Shown one piece after another: positions 36,713 to 44,287 of a DNA stretch of 64,000 bases. The stretch lies in NCBI GenBank assembly GCA_050251735.1, contig JBFWMF010000019.1, forward strand, positions 6,108 to 70,107, written 5' to 3'. The DNA is from Desulfitobacterium sp050251735. GTDB taxonomy: Bacteria; Bacillota; Desulfitobacteriia; Desulfitobacteriales; Desulfitobacteriaceae. The notes under the pieces were generated by a model that had not been told where the DNA came from, searched no databases, and saw only the letters and a list, made by a program, of their open reading frames with translations. The stretch's first letter is position 1. Each line of letters starts with the position of its first letter. The translations under genes and the position numbers were made by a program.

Positions 36713-37225
36713 ATGTTGATTGTGTTGGCCTATTTAGCTGCCAATGTAGCAGCGAATTTATCGGTCACGCATTTCGGCCCGATTTCAACGCCGATTAATG
36801 CGTTTTTGCTGATTGCTTTTGACTTAGTTGCCCGGGATAAGCTCCATGAACAGTGGAGTCGCAAGCATCTCTGGCCGAAAATGTTATTGCTCGTCGGGGC
36901 AGGGGCCTTGTTGTCGTGGTTTATCAACCGCGATGCCGGGCCAATCGCTACGGCATCCTTCATCGCTTTCTTGCTGACCGGAATCACGGATACCACGGTG
37001 TATCAAGCATTGAAAAAGCATCCGCGTTTTGTGAAAGTTAATGGCTCCAACATTGTCTCGGCTGCTGTAGATTCCGTTGCTTTTCCTACCTTGGCCTTTG
37101 GCGCTTTTATACCTTACGCAGTATTTGGTCAATTTTTCGCCAAAGTATTCGGCGGTTATATTTGGTCTCTGATCCTTTTCCGGAAGGATCGACCGAAATT
37201 TGATGATGGTCTGAAGACTACTTAA
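36713..37225 (+). CDS. VUT family putative queuosine precursor transporter
   Basis: A 170-aa integral membrane protein with about five or six helices and the VUT/YhhQ features: an N-terminal AANVAANLS, an Asp-containing helix (LLIAFDLVARDKLHEQW) and polar VNGSNIVSAAVDSVAFP. YhhQ-type members import queuosine precursors (preQ0/preQ1). Placement 97 bases upstream of queC supports this role. The ATG at 36713 has GGAGGAG at the right distance; the upstream ATG at 36689 overlaps the preceding stop region. Confidence 0.85.
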   Translation: MLIVLAYLAANVAANLSVTHFGPISTPINAFLLIAFDLVARDKLHEQWSRKHLWPKMLLLVGAGALLSWFINRDAGPIATASFIAFLLTGITDTTVYQALKKHPRFVKVNGSNIVSAAVDSVAFPTLAFGAFIPYAVFGQFFAKVFGGYIWSLILFRKDRPKFDDGLKTT

Positions 37226-37322
37226 CTTGCACTATTAGACTTATATGTAGATTGGGCAGCATCTTAGAGATGGTGTCTAGGTCGAGTAGCTCATGGGTCA
37301 GTGCTTTCAGGGGGGACTAATT

Positions 37323-37988
37323 ATGAAAAAATCGGTAGTACTACTTTCTGGTGGTTTGGACAGTACCACGTGTATGAGCGTTGCCGCCAAGACGGGCGAT
37401 GAATTATATCCACTATCCTTTGATTACGGTCAGAGGCATCAGCGGGAATTAGAAGCGGCCAAAGCGGTTGCTCGATTCTATCAGGTTAAGGAGCATCGGA
37501 TCATTTCCATTGATAATGTGGGAGGAAGTGCCTTAACGGATCCTTCGATTCAAGTGCCGGATTATGCCGAAAACGGTCAGATACCCGTGACCTATGTTCC
37601 GGCTCGCAATCTTCTTTTTCTGAGCTATGCCTTGGGTTATGCTGAGGTTATCGGGGCAGAGGCGATCTATATCGGGATTAGCTCCGTGGATTACAGCGGT
37701 TATCCAGATTGTCGGCCGGAGTTTTTAGAGGCTTTTCAAAAGGTTGCGGAAGTGGGTACGAAGGCCGGTGTGAATGGACAAAGGATAGAGATTAAGGCAC
37801 CGCTGATTCACCTTTCAAAAGCGGAGACGATTCACTTGGCAAGCTCGAATGGGGCCCCCTTGCATTTAACCACAAGCTGTTACCGCGGTGGGGAAAAGGC
37901 CTGCGGAACGTGTGACAGCTGTATACTGCGCTTAAAGGGATTTGCCGAGGCTGGGATAGCTGACCCTGTACCCTATATGGAGGACTAA
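37323..37988 (+). CDS. queC: 7-cyano-7-deazaguanine synthase QueC
   Basis: Converts 7-carboxy-7-deazaguanine to preQ0 with ATP and ammonia, in the queuosine tRNA modification pathway. The 221-aa protein has the PP-loop SGGLDSTT (9-16) and the zinc site C186, C194, C197, C200 in the C-terminus. ATG at 37323 follows GGGGGG. The other queuosine genes (queD, queE, queF) are not in the window. A search by eye of the 97-base leader for a preQ1 riboswitch gave no convincing match. Confidence 0.95.
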   Translation: MKKSVVLLSGGLDSTTCMSVAAKTGDELYPLSFDYGQRHQRELEAAKAVARFYQVKEHRIISIDNVGGSALTDPSIQVPDYAENGQIPVTYVPARNLLFLSYALGYAEVIGAEAIYIGISSVDYSGYPDCRPEFLEAFQKVAEVGTKAGVNGQRIEIKAPLIHLSKAETIHLASSNGAPLHLTTSCYRGGEKACGTCDSCILRLKGFAEAGIADPVPYMED

Positions 37989-38035
37989 CCTCTGTAAAAA
38001 AGGTTTTTAACTGTTTCAGAAGGAGATGGAGTCAA

Positions 38036-38629
38036 ATGATCAGTGAAAGAATGGAGAAACAAATCCAGTTTATTGTGACGATTGATGAGCTCAAGAATAT
38101 TACCCGCCAGAGTGTAACCATCAGAGATAGGCGCCATGAAAATGATGCCGAACACTCTTGGCATTTAGCGATGATGGCGATGATCCTCTCGGAATATGCA
38201 GAGGATAAGAATGTAGATATATTTAGAGTGATCAAAATGGTGTTGATACATGACTTAGTGGAGATCTATGCAGGGGATACCTATTGCTATGATGAAAAAG
38301 GCTATGAAGACAAAGAGGAGAGAGAGCAGGAAGCAGCGGATCGTTTATTCAATATGCTTCCTGAGGATCAAGCACAAAAGATGATGGCTCTATGGCGTGA
38401 ATTTGAAGAGATGGAAACCGAGGAAGCTGCCTATGCTGCAACACTGGATCGTTTCCAACCTCTTCTATTGAATTACAATACGGATGGACATACCTGGCAA
38501 AGACCTGGGATCACTAGTGCTAAAGTCTTGAAGCGCACTGCGGTGGCCAAGGCAAGAGTTCCCCAGCTCTATGAGTACATCGAAAGATTGATTCAAAGTT
38601 CGATTGAAAGAGGAATACTTAAGCCATGA
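38036..38629 (+). CDS. HD domain phosphohydrolase (YfbR/HDDC2-like)
   Basis: A 197-aa HD-superfamily protein with metal ligands H40 (AEHSWH), H72-D73 (LIHDLVEIYAGD) and D137-type downstream (ATLDRFQPLL). YfbR/HDDC2-type proteins are 5'-nucleotidases of deoxynucleoside monophosphates; the exact substrate here is inferred only. Ribosome binding site AGAAGGAGATGGAG before ATG. Its last four bases (ATGA) overlap the start of the DUF188 gene, indicating coupled translation. Confidence 0.88.
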   Translation: MISERMEKQIQFIVTIDELKNITRQSVTIRDRRHENDAEHSWHLAMMAMILSEYAEDKNVDIFRVIKMVLIHDLVEIYAGDTYCYDEKGYEDKEEREQEAADRLFNMLPEDQAQKMMALWREFEEMETEEAAYAATLDRFQPLLLNYNTDGHTWQRPGITSAKVLKRTAVAKARVPQLYEYIERLIQSSIERGILKP

Positions 38630-39060
38630 AGATTCTCATTGATGCGGATGCCTGTCCCAAAGGCGTTCTCCAAATCTGCTTGAATAGGGGTCGGCAAAAG
38701 GGTATACCCGTCTGGACGGTGGCTAGCTTTAATCATGAAATTAGTTCAGATCACCATATCGTGGTGGGGAATGCTTCTCAAGAGGCAGATCTAAAAGTGA
38801 TGAATCTTTGCGAAGCGGGCGATATTATTGTGACTCAAGATATTGGCTTAGCAGCCATGGTCATTGGCAAGGGTGCCAAAGCTCTTGGTCCTTCCGGAAA
38901 AGAATATCGCCCCGAGATCATGAGCACCATGCTTGAGGAAAGAGAGCTCAAGGCTAAATACCGCAGAGCTGGGGGAAGAACAAAGGGCCCTAGTAAACGC
39001 ACCTTTGAGGAGGATCGACTCTTTGAGCAGACCTTGGTAAGCTTGTTGAGTGAGGGGTAA
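38626..39060 (+). CDS. YaiI/YqxD family protein (DUF188, PIN-like)
   Basis: A 144-aa protein with the family signature: MKILIDADACPKGV at the N-terminus, GDIIVTQDIGLAA (acidic residues as in a PIN-like active site), then AGGRTKGPSKRTFEEDR near the end. Conserved acidic residues suggest metal-dependent nuclease chemistry, which is not demonstrated for the family. It is translationally coupled to the HD gene by a four-base overlap. Confidence 0.9.
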   Translation: MKILIDADACPKGVLQICLNRGRQKGIPVWTVASFNHEISSDHHIVVGNASQEADLKVMNLCEAGDIIVTQDIGLAAMVIGKGAKALGPSGKEYRPEIMSTMLEERELKAKYRRAGGRTKGPSKRTFEEDRLFEQTLVSLLSEG

Positions 39061-39190
39061 GCAAGATATTAGTTAAGCTAGATATAAGGCAAGCAAGCAA
39101 AACATATTATTTTTTGAAGAATGCTTGTCTTTAGCTAGGTGATAATGATAAGATAAAAGATAAAAGTTTTAGGAAAGTAGGAGTGATGAC

Positions 39191-40702
39191 ATGGCCTTTT
39201 ATTTTGACGAACCTTCACGGACTTTTGGGGAATACCTTCTGGTCCCGGGATATTCTTCAACAGAATGTATGCCGGCTAATGTGAGCTTGAAAACACCGGT
39301 AGTGAAGTTTAAAAAAGGGGAACAATCCTCCTTGACCATGAATATACCCTTGGTATCAGCTATCATGCAATCCGTTTCGGATGATCGCATGGGTATTGCC
39401 TTAGCAAAAGAGGGGGGCGTTGCCTTTATCTATGGCTCCCAGACCATTGAGAATCAAGCCCAAATGGTATCCCGAGTAAAGAACCATAAGGCAGGCTTTG
39501 TTATCAGTGATTCCAATATTAGGCCTGAAGATACCCTAGCCGATATTCTTGCTTTAAAAGAAGTAACGGGGCACTCGACCATGGCTGTCACCGAGGATGG
39601 TACAGCTAACGGGAAATTGTTGGGGATTGTCACGAGTCGAGATTATCGTGTCAGTCGTATGTCAACCGATACTAAGGTGTCGGAATTTATGACGAAATTC
39701 CAAGACCTTATCTGTTCAGATGATAAAACGACCCTCAAGGAAGCCAATGATATTATTTGGGAGCATAAGCTGAATGCCTTGCCTTTAATTGATAAAGACC
39801 AACGCTTAAAAGCGATGGTTTTCCGCAAGGATTATGATTCTAATAAAGAAAATGAAAATGAGCTCTTAGATAACTCCAAGCGTTACGTCGTAGGAGCCGG
39901 CATCAATACCCGAGATTATGCAAAGCGAATTCCTGCTTTAGTGAATGCCGGGGCGGATGTCCTCTGTATTGATTCATCAGAAGGCTTTACCGAATGGCAG
40001 AAGATAACCATCGACTGGGTTCGGGAACATTACGGCGATGATGTCAAAGTGGGAGCTGGTAATGTGGTAGATCGGGAAGGCTTCTTATTCTTAGCTAAGG
40101 CCGGTGCTGACTTTATTAAAGTAGGAATCGGCGGCGGCTCCATCTGTATTACCCGAGAACAAAAGGGTATTGGACGTGGGCAAGCCACAGCAGTGGCAGA
40201 AGTGGCTAAAGCACGAGATGAGTATTTTGAGGAGACGGGAATCTATGTTCCGATCTGCTCTGATGGCGGAATCGTCTATGACTATCATATGACCTTGGCA
40301 CTTGCTATGGGTGCAGACTTTATCATGCTTGGGAGGTATTTCGCACGCTTTGATGAAAGTCCAACCAATAAAGTCAACATCAACGGTAGCTATATGAAAG
40401 AGTACTGGGGTGAAGGCTCTAATCGAGCAAGGAACTGGGAACGCTATGACATGGGTGGAGATAAGAAGCTTTCCTTTGAAGAGGGTGTGGACTCTTATGT
40501 TCCCTATGCCGGTAGCTTAAAGGATAATGTAACCCTTTCTTTAAATAAGGTTCGCTCAACCATGTGCAACTGTGGTGTTCTAAACATTCCAGACCTGCAA
40601 AAGCAGGCAAGGATTACGCTAGTTTCGGCAACGAGTATTGTCGAAGGCGGTTCCCATGATGTGGTTCTCAAAGATAGTAATATGTTTGAATATATGAAAT
40701 AA
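39191..40702 (+). CDS. guaB: IMP dehydrogenase, divergent type
   Basis: Oxidises IMP to XMP with NAD, the first step of GMP synthesis. The 503-aa TIM barrel has a CBS pair inserted at about residues 105-220, the NAD region (VGAGINTRDYAKR), and the catalytic loop VGIGGGSICITREQKGIGRGQ split around C319, where most bacterial enzymes have GPGSICTTR. The flap YMKEYWGEGSNRARNW and the MCNCGVLNI tail differ from canonical GuaB. It belongs to a less common group of IMPDHs; a second canonical copy elsewhere is possible. ATG follows AGTAGGAGTGATGAC. No purine riboswitch is seen. Confidence 0.85.
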   Translation: MAFYFDEPSRTFGEYLLVPGYSSTECMPANVSLKTPVVKFKKGEQSSLTMNIPLVSAIMQSVSDDRMGIALAKEGGVAFIYGSQTIENQAQMVSRVKNHKAGFVISDSNIRPEDTLADILALKEVTGHSTMAVTEDGTANGKLLGIVTSRDYRVSRMSTDTKVSEFMTKFQDLICSDDKTTLKEANDIIWEHKLNALPLIDKDQRLKAMVFRKDYDSNKENENELLDNSKRYVVGAGINTRDYAKRIPALVNAGADVLCIDSSEGFTEWQKITIDWVREHYGDDVKVGAGNVVDREGFLFLAKAGADFIKVGIGGGSICITREQKGIGRGQATAVAEVAKARDEYFEETGIYVPICSDGGIVYDYHMTLALAMGADFIMLGRYFARFDESPTNKVNINGSYMKEYWGEGSNRARNWERYDMGGDKKLSFEEGVDSYVPYAGSLKDNVTLSLNKVRSTMCNCGVLNIPDLQKQARITLVSATSIVEGGSHDVVLKDSNMFEYMK

Positions 40703-40712
40703 ACCATTCTCA

Positions 40713-40750
40713 AGAGGACTTCAGAAAAATTCTGAAGTCCCTTGTTTATT
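40713..40750 (+). terminator. Terminator after guaB
   Basis: GGACTTCAG and CTGAAGTCC form a 9-bp stem with a seven-base loop, followed by CTTGTTTATTTTT. Confidence 0.85.
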
Positions 40751-40949
40751 TTTAAGACTATTTTAATCACAAGAATATTGAAAGAGACGGCCTTTTCTTT
40801 ACTAGGTAGCGATGGTATAATTAATAGCGTATAAGGTGTAATAATTGCTGACAACAAATGTACTAAATAAATGTACTAGACCTACAAAATAAGGTATGTA
40901 GCATAAAACACTAAGAATACCTAAGTTAAAAATGAAGGAGATGTGAAGT

Positions 40950-41288
40950 ATGATTAACATATCAGAACTCGCGGCAGAAAAGATCAAGGAAGTTCAAAAA
41001 GCCCAAAATAAAGAAGGTTCATATCTTCGTCTCTATCTGGCGGGATTTGGTTGTGGTGGCCCAAGCTTTGGGATGACCTTAGAGGACGCTAAAACTGATG
41101 TTGATGTCCTAGATGAAGAATTCGGTGTATCCGTCATTACCGCCAGCACCTTATCTGAGTATTTAGAAGGCGCCTTTATTGACTTTTTAGAAAACGAAGA
41201 AGCAAGTGGCTTTGAAATACGCTTGGCAAAAGATTTTGGTGGTCAAGGCTGTGGCAGCAGCTGCGGTAGCTGCGGAGGAAGTTGTTAA
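40950..41288 (+). CDS. IscA/HesB-like iron-sulfur protein with Cys-rich tail
   Basis: A 112-aa A-type scaffold/carrier-like protein. The first family cysteine is present (C35 in GFGCGGPSFGM), as is the beta-rich core, but the usual C-terminal CGCGxSF is replaced by GQGCGSSCGSCGGSC with four cysteines (C101, C105, C108, C112). It may bind Fe or a cluster in a changed geometry. AAGGAGATG precedes the ATG. It is monocistronic with a terminator. Confidence 0.85.
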   Translation: MINISELAAEKIKEVQKAQNKEGSYLRLYLAGFGCGGPSFGMTLEDAKTDVDVLDEEFGVSVITASTLSEYLEGAFIDFLENEEASGFEIRLAKDFGGQGCGSSCGSCGGSC

Positions 41289-41308
41289 TTCGACTGTAAA
41301 TTGCCCAA

Positions 41309-41360
41309 TCAGAGAGCTCAGTTTGAACTGAACACAGTTCATCTGAGCTCTCTTTTTTGT
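41309..41360 (+). terminator. Terminator after the IscA-like gene
   Basis: AGAGAGCTCAG and CTGAGCTCTCT flank an inner perfect pair TGAACTG/CAGTTCA, then a TTTTTT run: a nested hairpin. Confidence 0.88.
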
Positions 41361-41458
41361 CGTAAAGAAAAAGCAAGTATGATCTGCTCTGTTGCTATGA
41401 GGGAAGGATAAAGGCAATATTTCACCTTTAAGCCAAAATCTAAGGGTTGCTATTGTAT

Positions 41459-41466
41459 GCTATAAT
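41459..41466 (+). promoter_or_regulatory. Extended -10 promoter of the LtaS-like gene
   Basis: TGCTATAAT (TGn plus a perfect TATAAT) 47 bases before the ATG at 41513; no good -35 box, as usual for extended -10 promoters. Confidence 0.5.
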
Positions 41467-41512
41467 AAATACTGCTGTTTAGGAGCAAGTATCTAATAAT
41501 TAAGGTGATTGA

Positions 41513-43357
41513 ATGTCTGCCCTTCAATATCAAACGATAAAAAGAAATCTGCGCCTCATTAGTGAACTCTTACCAGATCCTTATTGGTTGGGATCTTTTC
41601 TTTTGGGATATATCAAAGTCAAGGTCTTTATGGGACTAACGACTTCCTGGAATAGCGCTTGGAATTTTTACTTCGAGCACGACTATGAATTGTCAAGCAG
41701 TATAGCCCTTTGCTTTACGCTACTTTTTTTCTCGGTGGCACTTTTATTTAAGGGACGAAGCCGTCTTTGGGCTACTTGGCTGCTTAGTACAACGCTTTCG
41801 ATCATATTGATTGCTGATCTGGTGTACTTTCGTGGCTTCGGTGACTATATCAATTTGTACCTTGTCAAACAAATAGGGAATTTAGAGGACCTGGGGAGTA
41901 CAATCTTTTCATTATTCTTTATCCAAGATATCTTCTTTGTTTTAGATTGCGTCTTAGGGCTGTTCTTACTGCTGAAGAAGAAGGGGTTGGGGAAAGGAAT
42001 CTCTCGCCAAATCCCGTGGTTTATGATGTTCTGTGTACTGGCTGTTGGATTTATATATTCTGCTCACTATCGTTATGATCTTGCCGAGAACGGGGAGAAT
42101 CAGATGGTTTTCCGAATCTGTTGGGCTCCCACGGATACCATGAGGAATTTATCTCCTTTGGGCTATCACTTTTATGATAATTATGTCTATCTGAAAGAAA
42201 ATCAGACCCTTGAATTAACACAGGAGCAACAGGAGGACATCCAAGCTTGGTTTGCCCAAAACCAAGAGGATACGCCCTCTAATGAGTTGAAAGGAATATT
42301 TGCTGGGCAAAATCTAATCCTTCTTCAGGTTGAATCTCTTGAGAACTTCGTTGTAGGGCAAAGCTTTGAAAAACAAGAAATAACCCCAACTTTAAATAGG
42401 TTATTGAAGAACAGCATCTACTTTCCCAATTTTTATGAACAGGTGTGGAATGGTACCACATCAGATGCTGAGCTTTTGGGTAACGCATCGGTATACCCTG
42501 TGCGCAGAGGGAGTACTTTCTTCCGCTATCCTCTTAATGAGTATTATTCCTTACCCATGCTTCTTGCCGAAAAAGGGTACGCAACTCGGGCTAGCCATCC
42601 AGATAATGCGGGTTATTGGAATTGGGTTGAAGCTTTGACTTCAATAGGCTATGCAAATACCTTGGATATAACGGATTTCCATGAGGATGAGAAAATTGGT
42701 TTGGGCTTAAGTGATGGGAGTTTTCTGCGCCAAATGCTACCTATCGTTGGCGGGGAAAAACAGCCATTTTTGGATTATATCATTACCATGTCCAGTCACG
42801 GTCCCTTTGATCTTCCCGCGCAGTACCGAGAGCTGAAAATCGATCCGCAGATCGATAAGACAAAGCTGGGTGGATATTTCCAGAGTATCCATTACACGGA
42901 TCAGCAAATCGGGGCTTTTCTTGATAGCTTAGATCAAAAGGGAGTCTTAGATAATACAGTAGTAGTTATTTACGGAGATCATGGCGGGATTCATAAATAC
43001 TATAATAGCGAGCTTGCCAGCATCCAACCGCAAGAAGAGTGGTGGAGTGTTGATGATCATAAAGTACCCTTTATTATTTATAAAAAGGGAATGGATGCCC
43101 AGGTCATTGAAACCACCGGAGGACAGATTGACATTCTGCCTACAGTTGCCTATCTGATGGGAATTGAAGATGAAGCATATGCTCAGAAGGCCCAAGGCCG
43201 AAATTTGCTTACTACGGAAAGAGATTATGTGGTTTTGGCGGATGGAACTTTTATCGGAGATAGTGAAGAGTTTAAGGAACATGCGGTTCAGGGCTTAGCT
43301 ATTGCTGATTTGCTCATCCAAAGCGATTATTATGCGGAAAACCTTAAGCAGAAATAG
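41513..43357 (+). CDS. LTA synthase-family sulfatase (LtaS-like)
   Basis: A 614-aa protein with five N-terminal transmembrane helices (within about residues 25-185) and an extracellular sulfatase-fold domain. The domain keeps the LtaS features: metal-binding E274 in LQVESLENF, nucleophile threonine T316 in NGTTSDAE, SSHGPFDLP and YGDHGG. LtaS enzymes build polyglycerolphosphate on a lipid anchor from phosphatidylglycerol; clostridial relatives may modify other wall polymers, so the substrate is not certain. It stands alone. Confidence 0.88.
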   Translation: MSALQYQTIKRNLRLISELLPDPYWLGSFLLGYIKVKVFMGLTTSWNSAWNFYFEHDYELSSSIALCFTLLFFSVALLFKGRSRLWATWLLSTTLSIILIADLVYFRGFGDYINLYLVKQIGNLEDLGSTIFSLFFIQDIFFVLDCVLGLFLLLKKKGLGKGISRQIPWFMMFCVLAVGFIYSAHYRYDLAENGENQMVFRICWAPTDTMRNLSPLGYHFYDNYVYLKENQTLELTQEQQEDIQAWFAQNQEDTPSNELKGIFAGQNLILLQVESLENFVVGQSFEKQEITPTLNRLLKNSIYFPNFYEQVWNGTTSDAELLGNASVYPVRRGSTFFRYPLNEYYSLPMLLAEKGYATRASHPDNAGYWNWVEALTSIGYANTLDITDFHEDEKIGLGLSDGSFLRQMLPIVGGEKQPFLDYIITMSSHGPFDLPAQYRELKIDPQIDKTKLGGYFQSIHYTDQQIGAFLDSLDQKGVLDNTVVVIYGDHGGIHKYYNSELASIQPQEEWWSVDDHKVPFIIYKKGMDAQVIETTGGQIDILPTVAYLMGIEDEAYAQKAQGRNLLTTERDYVVLADGTFIGDSEEFKEHAVQGLAIADLLIQSDYYAENLKQK

Positions 43358-43374
43358 GGAATATAGCAACAGAA

Positions 43375-43416
43375 AAAGAAACCAGTGTCTCAATGTGAGG
43401 TGCTGGTTTCTTTGTT
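43375..43416. terminator. Bidirectional terminator
   Basis: AAAGAAACCAG and CTGGTTTCTTT form an 11-bp stem between convergent genes ending at 43357 and 43431. Confidence 0.85.
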
Positions 43417-43430
43417 ATAGCTTTGGCGAG

Positions 43431-43955
43431 CTATCCTAATAACTCTTGCTTTTCATGTTCTTCTTTAGCCCGGGTAATAACTTCCTGAAGCATCTCGACA
43501 GCTTCTTCCATCTCAATACCTTTGGCTTGGACAATCTCGCTGGTTATGATCTGGCAGGCGCTGTTCAGCATATTATTGTCTTCCATGCCGAGCTTGTGGA
43601 GCTTGCTTTTTCGCGTTAAATCTCGAATGATCTCGCATTCTTGAAAGATATCCCCGCTTTTCATTTTCTTTTTATTGATATCACGGTAAAAGCGGTTATT
43701 GCTTTCGAAAATTACAGGGTCTGTATCTCCCTGAAATAAAAAACTCAACACATCATCGATGATTTCGCTGTTGACCACTTGCCGAATACCCAAATCCTCA
43801 GCTTTTCCTACAGGAATCATAATTTCCATATGGACATGAGGAATGTTCAAGAGGTAATACTGTCCTTTAACACCTAAGACCTCTTTTTCTTCGATGGAAT
43901 CGATAATTCCCGCCCCATACATGGGATAGAGAACCCTATCACCCACTTGAAACAT
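43431..43955 (-). CDS. CarD family transcriptional regulator
   Basis: A 174-aa protein with the CarD/CdnL/TRCF RNA polymerase-interacting domain at the N-terminus (MFQVGDRVLYPMYGAGIID, about residues 1-60) and a helical C-terminus. CarD proteins bind the RNA polymerase beta subunit and stabilise open complexes, notably at rRNA promoters. ATG at 43955 is preferred, as GGGGGGTG lies upstream of it. Confidence 0.9.
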   Translation of the reverse strand: MFQVGDRVLYPMYGAGIIDSIEEKEVLGVKGQYYLLNIPHVHMEIMIPVGKAEDLGIRQVVNSEIIDDVLSFLFQGDTDPVIFESNNRFYRDINKKKMKSGDIFQECEIIRDLTRKSKLHKLGMEDNNMLNSACQIITSEIVQAKGIEMEEAVEMLQEVITRAKEEHEKQELLG

Positions 43956-43987
43956 CGAGTCACCCCCCAAAATAATTTGCTTTTAAT

Positions 43988-44016
43988 AGTATAGCACAAA
44001 AACCATGGATTGTAAA
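43988..44016 (-). promoter_or_regulatory. Sigma-A type promoter of carD
   Basis: On the minus strand TTTACA and TATACT are separated by exactly 17 bases, 33 bases before the carD start. Confidence 0.65.
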
Positions 44017-44263
44017 ATTATATATAATATCATAGGTAATACAGCTGTGTCAATACATTTTAATGCTGGACGTACCTCTATTTGACCCATTTTGCTCATA
44101 ATGCAATTGCTCGTTCTAAAGCAAGACTGAAAAGCATAGAATTTAGTGAATTACAGACAAGCATCATACAAATCTCGGCTTGTTGGAGATAGCTCCATCT
44201 ATGATGCAGTCGTTCGTTTAATCAAAGATTATTCCACTCATTTATCGAAAGGAGGCAGAGAGT
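44017..44263. other. Intergenic region upstream of the glycogen operon
   Basis: Together with the carD promoter this makes about 330 bases without a gene between carD and glgB. It must hold the glycogen operon promoter, but I see no consensus pair that stands out and no riboswitch. GGAGG at 44251 is the glgB ribosome binding site. Confidence 0.4.
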
Positions 44264-44287
44264 ATAGAACTTTGTAAGAACGATTCC

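Noticed and set aside
37226..37322. PreQ1 riboswitch before queC
   Set aside because: The leader is short and I could not match the class I loop or tail, or the class II pattern, by eye.
39061..39190. Purine riboswitch before the IMP dehydrogenase gene
   Set aside because: No conserved G-box core and no terminator/antiterminator pair are visible.
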